Positions 58,428 through 64,000 of a stretch of 64,000 nucleotides of DNA are shown piece by piece. The position numbers and the translations under genes are program-made. The notes beneath the pieces are model-generated. The model worked only from the letters and a program-made list of their open reading frames with translations. It had not been told where the DNA came from and ran no database searches. Source of the DNA: Nocardiopsis gilva YIM 90087 (lineage in GTDB: Bacteria; Actinomycetota; Actinomycetes; Streptosporangiales; Streptosporangiaceae); assembly GCF_002263495.1 (NCBI RefSeq), contig NZ_CP022753.1:4712001-4776000 (forward strand), read 5' to 3'. Every line of letters starts with the position of its first letter. Position 1 is the first letter of the stretch.

Positions 58428-59336
58428 ATGGAGCTCGACGCCATTGATGCGGCGATCGTGCGTGAACTGCGAATCGACGGACGACTGCCCTTCGAGACCC
58501 TGGCGGGGCGCATCGGACTGTCCCGCGCGGCCGCCCGGCTGCGGGTCCGGCGTCTGCTCGACTCCGGAAGCCTGCGCATCATCGGCGTCGCCCACCCGAC
58601 CGTGCGGGGCATCAGTACCCTCGCCCACCTGGCGGTCCGCGTCCGTGGCGGCGCCGCACCAGTCGGCGAGGCCGTGGCGCGGATGCCCGAGGCGCGCGAG
58701 GTGCGGCTGACCACGGGGCGCTTCCCGCTCTCGGTCGAGGTGCAAGGGAGCGACCTGCCGCGGCTCAGCGCCGCGATCGACCGGATCCGGTCACTCTCCG
58801 GAGTCCGGGAGATCGACACCACGGTGTACACCCACGTCCTCAAGGACCCCGTGCTCGCCGCCGCCGAACCCCCGGGCGTCGAGCCGGACGAGGTCGACCG
58901 GTTACTCATCGACCTGCTGGAACGCGACGGCCGTCTGTCGTTCGCCGAGCTGGCCGGGCACGTCGGCCTCTCCCCCGGCGCGGTGCGCGGCCGAGTCATG
59001 CGGATGCTGCGCGAACGCGTGCTGCGCGTGACAGCGCTGCTCGACCCCACCGCCGTCGGCCTGATCCGGCGGGGCGGCTTCGCACTCCGGCTGGAGTCCG
59101 ACGGCCACGAGGCCGTCAAAGAGGTCTCCGCCTGGGACCACACCCGGTTCCTCACCCGCTGCCTGGGCAACGCCGACCTCATGGGCACCGTGGCCGCCGA
59201 GTCGGTGACCATCCTGCACACCGTCTACGAGCGACTGCGCGCGCTGCCCGGCGTGCACGTCACCGAGACCTGGATCCACCTCGACGACGTCCGGCCGCCC
59301 CGCGACCGCAACGGTGGGACGCCGATTGGCCGATAG
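58428..59336 (+). CDS. Two-module Lrp/AsnC family regulator
   Basis: Product of 302 aa containing two HTH-AsnC units in tandem. Residues 2-50 (ELDAIDAAIVRELRIDGRLP, FETLAGRIGLSRAAARLRV) are followed by a short ligand region. The second begins near 147 (PDEVDRLLIDLLERDGRLSF, AELAGHVGLSPGAVRGRVMR) and is followed by a second effector region ending VTETWIHLDD. Most Lrp proteins are about 150 aa with one unit; duplicated forms occur in actinobacteria. The targets are unknown. The gene lies upstream of a hexosaminidase gene on the same strand (136 bp gap). ATG 58428 preferred over GTG 58422 on ribosome-site spacing. Confidence 0.85.
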   Translation: MELDAIDAAIVRELRIDGRLPFETLAGRIGLSRAAARLRVRRLLDSGSLRIIGVAHPTVRGISTLAHLAVRVRGGAAPVGEAVARMPEAREVRLTTGRFPLSVEVQGSDLPRLSAAIDRIRSLSGVREIDTTVYTHVLKDPVLAAAEPPGVEPDEVDRLLIDLLERDGRLSFAELAGHVGLSPGAVRGRVMRMLRERVLRVTALLDPTAVGLIRRGGFALRLESDGHEAVKEVSAWDHTRFLTRCLGNADLMGTVAAESVTILHTVYERLRALPGVHVTETWIHLDDVRPPRDRNGGTPIGR

Positions 59337-59472
59337 TGGCCGTCTTCGTGCCCGCCGGTGAACGCTCGGGGATGTCCGCACCGCTCCGCGACGCCCGGAA
59401 TTCCCTGTCCCTTTTCGTCCGCCGCGTGGCACGATGACACCCCCTGGACGTGACCGGATGGGAGCCCCCCGC

Positions 59473-61047
59473 GTGCCCGACATCGCGCTCGTGCCACAGC
59501 CCGCCGAACTCACCGCGAGCCGTGCGCCCGGACCGGCACTGACCAGCGCCACCCGGATCGACGCCGACGCCGCTGCCCAGGACACGGAGTCCTGGCTGCG
59601 CGCCGAGCTCGGCGCCGCGACGGAGTTGCCTCTGCCGCCCGGGGAGGGCGGCGACGCGCCGATCCGGCTCCGCGTGGACCCAGCGGCGGGCCTCGGCCCG
59701 GAGGGGTACCGGCTGACCACCGACGGCGCGGGCGTGCTGATCGTCGGGCACGACCCCGCCGGCGTCTTCTACGGCGCGCAGACGCTGCGCCAGCTCCTGC
59801 CTCCGGCGGCCTACCGCCGCGCCCCCACGGCACCGCCCACCTGGACGCTTCCCGCGGTGCGCGTCACCGACCGGCCGCGGTTCGGCTGGCGCGGCTGCCT
59901 GCTCGACGTCGCCCGCCACTTCCTGCCCAAGCACGACCTGCTGCGCTTCATCGACCTGCTGGCCCTGCACAAGATCAACGTGCTGCACCTGCACCTCACC
60001 GACGACCAGGGATGGCGGATCGAGATCCGGCGCTACCCCCGCCTGACCGAGGTCGGCGCGTGGCGGCGGGAGACCCAGGTCGGCCACGCCCGACCGGCCG
60101 CCTTCGACGGCCGTCCCCACGGCGGCTTCTACACCCAGGACGACATCCGGGAGATCGTCGCCTACGCGGCCGCCCGGCACATCACGGTCGTCCCTGAGAT
60201 CGACATCCCCGGCCACTCGCAGGCCGCCATCGCCGCCTACCCCGAATTGGGCGAAGGCGCCCCGGTCGAGGTCGGGCGCGAATGGGGCGTCATCGACACC
60301 GTCCTCAACGTCAGCGACACCGTGCTGGACTTCTACCGCGCCGTCTTCGACGAGGTCATGGAGCTCTTCCCGAGTACCTACATCTGCATCGGCGGCGACG
60401 AGTGTCCGAAGGCCCAGTGGAAGGCGAGCGCCACCGCCCAGCGGCGCATCGCCGAGGAGGGCCTGGCCGACGAGAACGAGCTGCAGAGCTGGTTCATCCG
60501 CCAGTTCGACGCCTACTTCGCCGAACGCGGGCGCCGCCTGCTCGGCTGGGACGAGATCCTGGAGGGCGGCCTGGCGCCCGGCGCCACGGTCGCGTCCTGG
60601 CGGGGCACCGAGGGCGGGATCGCGGCGGCGCGGGCCGGCCACGACGTGGTGATGTGCCCGACCCGGACCTCCTATCTGGACTATCGCCAGTCCGCCTCCG
60701 CCGCCGAACCGATCCCGGTGGGAACCGTGCTCACCGTCGCCGACGTCTACGCCGCCGAGCCTGTTCCCCCGGAGCTGGCCGACGCCGGGGCCGAGCGCGT
60801 GCTGGGGGCGCAGGTCAACGTCTGGACCGAGAACATGGACTCGCCGCGCACGGTCGACTTCATGGCCTTTCCGCGGCTGTCGGCGTTCGCCGAGGTGGCG
60901 TGGTCCTCCGCCGAGCGTGACTTCGCGGAGTTCCTGCCCCGGCTGCGCGCCCACCTCGCCCGGCTGGACGCGATCGGCGTGGAGTACCGCCCGCTGGACG
61001 GCCCGCACCCCTGGCAGCAGCGCCCCGGAGTGCCGGGCTGGGGATGA
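59473..61047 (+). CDS. GH20 beta-N-acetylhexosaminidase
   Basis: Product of 524 aa. A GH20b-like N-terminal domain (IALVPQPAELTAS ... GHDPAGVFYGAQTLRQLLP) precedes the catalytic barrel: RPRFGWRGCLLDVARHFLPK, INVLHLHLTDDQGWRIEI, VVPEIDIPGHSQAAIAAYPE, the Asp-Glu pair in YICIGGDECPKAQWK, LLGWDEIL and ASWRGTEGG. It removes terminal GlcNAc or GalNAc, for example from chitin oligomers or wall fragments, by substrate-assisted catalysis. No signal peptide is seen, so it is probably cytoplasmic. I prefer GTG 59473 with GGGAG 8 nt upstream; ATGs at 59434 and 59458 are alternatives. Confidence 0.92.
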   Translation: MPDIALVPQPAELTASRAPGPALTSATRIDADAAAQDTESWLRAELGAATELPLPPGEGGDAPIRLRVDPAAGLGPEGYRLTTDGAGVLIVGHDPAGVFYGAQTLRQLLPPAAYRRAPTAPPTWTLPAVRVTDRPRFGWRGCLLDVARHFLPKHDLLRFIDLLALHKINVLHLHLTDDQGWRIEIRRYPRLTEVGAWRRETQVGHARPAAFDGRPHGGFYTQDDIREIVAYAAARHITVVPEIDIPGHSQAAIAAYPELGEGAPVEVGREWGVIDTVLNVSDTVLDFYRAVFDEVMELFPSTYICIGGDECPKAQWKASATAQRRIAEEGLADENELQSWFIRQFDAYFAERGRRLLGWDEILEGGLAPGATVASWRGTEGGIAAARAGHDVVMCPTRTSYLDYRQSASAAEPIPVGTVLTVADVYAAEPVPPELADAGAERVLGAQVNVWTENMDSPRTVDFMAFPRLSAFAEVAWSSAERDFAEFLPRLRAHLARLDAIGVEYRPLDGPHPWQQRPGVPGWG

Positions 61048-61060
61048 CCCCCGCCTGCCC

Positions 61061-61126
61061 CCGTTGATCTCGGCGAAGTGCACCGAAAAACCGCTGGAAT
61101 TTGGTGCACTTTGCCGAGATCAACGG
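61061..61126. repeat. Intergenic palindromic element, copy 4 (hexosaminidase to D-threonine-aldolase-like gene)
   Basis: The left arm starts CCGTTGATCTCGG and continues CGAAGTGCACC; the right arm is GGTGCACTTTG then CCGAGATCAACGG. The 24-bp arms have one G/T-type imperfection and an 18-nt loop. Outer 13 bp match copies 1-3; the inner stem does not. It lies between convergent genes, 13 bp after one stop and 16 bp from the other. Confidence 0.88.
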
Positions 61127-61142
61127 AATAGGGAGGACTGGG

Positions 61143-62405
61143 TTAGAAGTACGTCGTCAGCACGTCGACCACGGTGTGGTCGTCGTCGACCACCGGGATG
61201 AAGCGCCACCGGTCGAAGGCCGTGCAGGGGTGGGAGATCCCGAACATCACCAGGTCGCCGGGCTCGAGCGGGAGCCCATCGGGCAGGCGGAGGTAGGCGT
61301 GGTGGTCGTTGAGCTTGGTGACCTCGATCGCCGAGGCGTCCGCCTCCCGCCCGTCGGCGCGCCGCACGACCTTGGGGAGCGGCAAGCCGGCGTCGAAGTT
61401 GGCCTCGCGCTTGCCGACCGTCGCGATGGCCAGGCCCCGCTCCGGGATCGAGGAGATCTGCGCCCAGATCTCCAGCGCGGCGTGCAGGGGCGCGTCCCCG
61501 CCGCCGAGTCGGCGGAAGGGGGTCGTCTCCCGGTAGAGGCCGTCGTCGTGGGCGATGTAGGCCCCGCTGCGCAGGATCGGCCACACGTCCTCGCGGCCGC
61601 CCAGCTCGTCGGCCACGACATCGAACCAGGCGCTGCCGCCCACCGACACGATGGGCCGGTCCCCGGCGAGCCCGGCCTCCCGCATCGACCGCGCGTCGGT
61701 GACCAGCGCGCGCACCAGCTCGCCGACGGCTTCGCGGGTGTCGAGTCCGCCCTCGTACGCGGCGACCCCCGCCAGCTCCAGACCGGGCGTGGCGTCGATG
61801 GCCGCGGCCATCTCCAACATCGCGCGGCGATCCCGGCATCCGGTGCGGCCGCCGGGAAAGCCGCGCTCCACGAGTACGCGCAGCGGGCGCCCCTCCGGGC
61901 GGTCGGCCACGGCGGACGCGGCCCGACGGAAACCGGGGCCGGATTTGTCGATGTAGCAGAGGAAGTCGAAGTCGGGGTCGCGGTCCAGCTCGGCGACGAT
62001 CCACCGGAGCGCGGTCGCGTCGAGGAGTTCGTTGGCCAGCAGCACGCGGGGGACGCCGAACCGCCGGTAGGCCAGCACCTGGTTGGCGGTGGCCGCGGTG
62101 AGGCCCCAGGCCCCCGCGTCGAACTGCGCCTGGAACAGCTGGGGCGCCATGGTGGTCTTGCCGTGCGGGGCGAAGCTCAGGCCGTGCTCGCGGGCGAAGT
62201 CGGCGAGGACCGCGATGTTGCCGTCCAGCGCCGAGCGGCGCGCCACCATCACCGGCCAGGTGAAGGAGCCGTCGAACAGGTGCGGGCGCCGCTCGGCGAA
62301 CTCCCCCGTGGTGATCGCGGGTCCGGGCCACCAGAACCCCTTCGCCCGCCAGTCGATCCGTTCCTCGGGGATGTCCAACCGAACGCGTTCCACGGCCCAC
62401 TCCAT
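61143..62405 (-). CDS. PLP-dependent amino-acid aldolase/deaminase (D-threonine aldolase / D-serine dehydratase fold)
   Basis: Product of 420 aa, alanine-racemase-like barrel plus C-terminal domain. The PLP lysine lies in LSFAPHGKTTMAPQLFQAQF. Other motifs are PRVLLANELLDATALRWIVA, VAAYEGGLDTREAVGEL, IVSVGGSAWFDVVADEL and the metal-binding/C-terminal LPLEPGDLVMFGISHPCTAFDRW, where His and Cys match the zinc site of eukaryotic-type D-serine dehydratases. It would act on a D-amino acid, perhaps from wall turnover. I chose ATG 62405, with AGGG 8 nt upstream, over ATG 62432, which has no ribosome site. Confidence 0.84.
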   Translation of the reverse strand: MEWAVERVRLDIPEERIDWRAKGFWWPGPAITTGEFAERRPHLFDGSFTWPVMVARRSALDGNIAVLADFAREHGLSFAPHGKTTMAPQLFQAQFDAGAWGLTAATANQVLAYRRFGVPRVLLANELLDATALRWIVAELDRDPDFDFLCYIDKSGPGFRRAASAVADRPEGRPLRVLVERGFPGGRTGCRDRRAMLEMAAAIDATPGLELAGVAAYEGGLDTREAVGELVRALVTDARSMREAGLAGDRPIVSVGGSAWFDVVADELGGREDVWPILRSGAYIAHDDGLYRETTPFRRLGGGDAPLHAALEIWAQISSIPERGLAIATVGKREANFDAGLPLPKVVRRADGREADASAIEVTKLNDHHAYLRLPDGLPLEPGDLVMFGISHPCTAFDRWRFIPVVDDDHTVVDVLTTYF

Positions 62406-62495
62406 TGTCGTGCCCTGTACTGCCGCCCCCATTTCAGCAGCACGGCGGCCCCGGGCGCTGCGCAGGGCCCGGGAACCGCCGCACCGACGCGCGCG

Positions 62496-63419
62496 TCAGG
62501 GCAGGACCGGGGCGGTCTCCCGCTCTTCGGCGGACCGCTCCTCGGCGATGACATCGGCCAGGACATCGGGGCGGTCGGAGATGATTCCGTCGACGCCCAT
62601 CCGAATCGCCCGGCGCATCTCGTCGCGCTCGTTGAGCGTGTAGGTCACCACGTGCATCCCGGCGGCGTGCACTTTGCGCACGTAGGAGGCGTTGATCGTC
62701 GTGTGGTTCGGGTTGATCATGTCGGCCCATGACCCGTACCGGTCGATGTCGTCCTCGTCGACCCTGCCGAGGATGCCGTGCGGGACGTGCTTCAGGATCT
62801 TCTTCGACCTCTTGACGCTGTCCCGGTCGAAGCTCTGGATGACCAGCCGGTTCGCGCTCTTGCGACCGGACGGGAGCAGCCAGTACGGGTTGTCCCGCAT
62901 GGTCCGCGCGATGTCGGACTCGATGCCGGGGTAGAGCACCGGGGACTTGATCTCCAGCAGCAGGTTGCGCCTGTGGTAGGCCAGCAGGTCCAGCGCCTCC
63001 TGCAGCGTGGGCACCTCCGCCCCCGCGTACTCCGAGCCGAACCAGGAACCGGCGTCGAGCTGCTTGATCTCACTGAGCGTGAAGTCGCGGACGTTGTAGG
63101 GCGCGCGCCCCGGAAAGCGCTTCTCCACGTCGGTCGTGCGGCTCAGGGTGGTGTCGTGGATGACCACGAGGTGGCCGTCCTTGCTGCGCTGGACGTCGAT
63201 CTCGACCGCGGTGGCGCCGATGTCCGCGGCAACGTCGATTGCGGCGAGGGTGTTCTCCGGGGCGTAGGCGGACGCGCCTCGGTGAGCGACGTCGAGCACC
63301 GCTCGCTGGGCTTTCTCCCGGGTGTAGGGATCGGGGTCGGTGACCGCGGCAGCTGTGCCACCGCCCGTGGCCAGCGCCAGCATCGTGGCGACACTGACGA
63401 TTCCGAGCCGTCGGAACAT
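62496..63419 (-). CDS. Secreted glycerophosphodiester phosphodiesterase
   Basis: Product of 307 aa. The N-terminal MFRRLGIVSVATMLALATGG is a Sec signal, with cleavage near TAAAVT. GDPD motifs are VLDVAHRGASAYAPENTLAA (catalytic His46), AVEIDVQRSKDGHLVVIHDTTLSRTT (metal Glu/Asp and second His), LLLEIKSP, RLVIQSFD, and MHVVTYTLNERDEMRRAIRMGVDGIISDRPD. It hydrolyses glycerophosphodiesters outside the cell to glycerol 3-phosphate and an alcohol, from lipids or teichoic acids. It is single, with no ugp/glp transport genes adjacent. Confidence 0.92.
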   Translation of the reverse strand: MFRRLGIVSVATMLALATGGGTAAAVTDPDPYTREKAQRAVLDVAHRGASAYAPENTLAAIDVAADIGATAVEIDVQRSKDGHLVVIHDTTLSRTTDVEKRFPGRAPYNVRDFTLSEIKQLDAGSWFGSEYAGAEVPTLQEALDLLAYHRRNLLLEIKSPVLYPGIESDIARTMRDNPYWLLPSGRKSANRLVIQSFDRDSVKRSKKILKHVPHGILGRVDEDDIDRYGSWADMINPNHTTINASYVRKVHAAGMHVVTYTLNERDEMRRAIRMGVDGIISDRPDVLADVIAEERSAEERETAPVLP

Positions 63420-63630
63420 GCCATTCCCTTCGCAAGTACCGGTTCACTGACCTCCTCCAGGCTGTTCGCGCATGGTTACCGACAGGTGTCGGGGAGGCGA
63501 GCCCCTGGTGCAGTGGCCAGGAACACCCTTGGGTGTATCGGCATCTAGGTGGTGAACCTGCGACACGAACCACTCATTGTGAGCATTTGGACACGTGATG
63601 TGCGACTTTTGATAGTGGTTGCATATTCAC

Positions 63631-63643
63631 AAACACAGTGTTT
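63631..63643. promoter_or_regulatory. Short palindrome upstream of the last gene
   Basis: AAACAC-A-GTGTTT is a 13-bp palindrome, 40 bp before the start of the secreted-protein gene, in an AT-richer promoter stretch. It may be a repressor site; weak evidence. Confidence 0.3.
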
Positions 63644-63683
63644 CCCCGTTGGGACACTTTGTAGTCAAACGAGAGGGCGAAGC

Positions 63684-64000
63684 ATGCGCAAGCACCACAA
63701 GAGGTGGATCGCGCTCGCAGGTGCAACTACCACCTCCCTGGCCGGTTTCGGTGTCCTCGGCGGAGCCACGGCTGCCGCCGCCGACACGCCCCAGCCAGCC
63801 CCGCAGGTCGTCGAGGGGCGGGATACGCACTACGCGCTGGGCGGCTTCGAGATCACCTACCTGCCGCCGGGACTGGAGCGGTACGGGATTCGCGCGAAGA
63901 TGTCGACCGGCACCCGTGACCGCGTCGCGTTCATCTCCTGGATCCAGGGCGGCGACGAGGTCCACGGCCAGGTCAGCGTCATCCGCAGCGACTCCCTCAA
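63684..64000 (+). CDS. Secreted protein, partial (cut by window edge)
   Basis: The first 105 codons only. The N-terminus MRKHHKRWIALAGATTTSLA followed by GFGVLGGATAAAADTP is a clear Sec signal with an AxA-type cleavage site near residue 33. The mature start (VVEGRDTHYALGGFEITYLP, PGLERYGIRAKMSTG, RVAFISWIQGGDEVHGQVSV) has no domain I recognise. It is beta-rich and may be a small extracellular or wall-associated protein. GAGAGGGCGA before ATG 63684 is the ribosome site. Confidence 0.75.
   Translation, partial: MRKHHKRWIALAGATTTSLAGFGVLGGATAAAADTPQPAPQVVEGRDTHYALGGFEITYLPPGLERYGIRAKMSTGTRDRVAFISWIQGGDEVHGQVSVIRSDSL

Noticed and set aside
1-64000. CRISPR array, tRNA, rRNA, prophage or secondary-metabolite cluster
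   Set aside because: No evenly spaced direct repeats, cloverleaf patterns, phage structural genes or PKS/NRPS modules were noticed while reading; a tRNA could still be missed by eye.

Overview
The window is chromosomal DNA from a high-GC Gram-positive bacterium, most likely a filamentous or sporulating actinomycete of the Nocardiopsaceae or a related Streptosporangiales family. This is inferred from the very high GC, GTG and TTG starts, ATGA/GTGA gene overlaps, the two-module AsnC regulator and the nucleoside, bkd and bio gene types. I saw no rRNA, tRNA or CRISPR array. The left and right edges cut a carboxylase gene and a secreted-protein gene.

Layout: 1-2.7 kb is an acyl-CoA carboxylase/AtuA-type pair with a palindromic operator upstream. 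2.9-6.7 kb is a lower-GC island: an eroded IS701-type transposase followed by three coupled genes (a Tat-exported M15-like peptidase without its zinc ligands, a small membrane protein, and a large PG-binding/DUF1906 protein without a standard start codon). 7.3-12.2 kb is a branched-chain keto-acid dehydrogenase locus (Lrp-type regulator, E1 alpha with a palindromic in-frame insertion, E1 beta, a lipoyl-only E2, an alpha/beta hydrolase). 12.5-26.8 kb is a nucleoside uptake and catabolism cluster: BMP lipoprotein, ABC ATPase, two permeases, cytidine deaminase, thymidine phosphorylase, phospho-sugar mutase, purine nucleoside phosphorylase, deoxyribose-phosphate aldolase and two aldehyde dehydrogenases. 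Together these can take nucleosides to bases, glyceraldehyde 3-phosphate and acetate.

27.2-39.6 kb holds assorted genes: a HAD hydrolase, a PTS EIIA/EIIB pair without EIIC, two DUF418-type membrane proteins, a LuxR regulator with a degenerate receiver, a TetR/MFS exporter pair with a clear operator in the promoter spacer, an ECHDC3-like crotonase and acetoacetyl-CoA synthetase. 39.6-43.8 kb is biotin synthesis (bioD, bioA, and bioF with a frameshift). 44-51 kb has an SGNH hydrolase, ornithine aminotransferase, a DUF368 lipid-phosphate transporter, thiD under a TPP riboswitch, and an alanine symporter. 51-64 kb has two GT4 glycosyltransferases, a LysR/aminotransferase pair, a DMT transporter, an Lrp-type regulator, a GH20 hexosaminidase, a D-threonine-aldolase-like enzyme, a GDPD phosphodiesterase and the start of a secreted protein.

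The most striking non-gene signal is a family of four 64-70 bp intergenic palindromes (near 21.9, 36.9, 49.0 and 61.1 kb). They share the 13-bp end CCGTTGATCTCGG but have different, self-complementary interiors, and each lies just past a gene's 3' end. A second theme is proteins whose family active-site residues are missing: M15-like, receiver domain, crotonase and the second aldehyde dehydrogenase.
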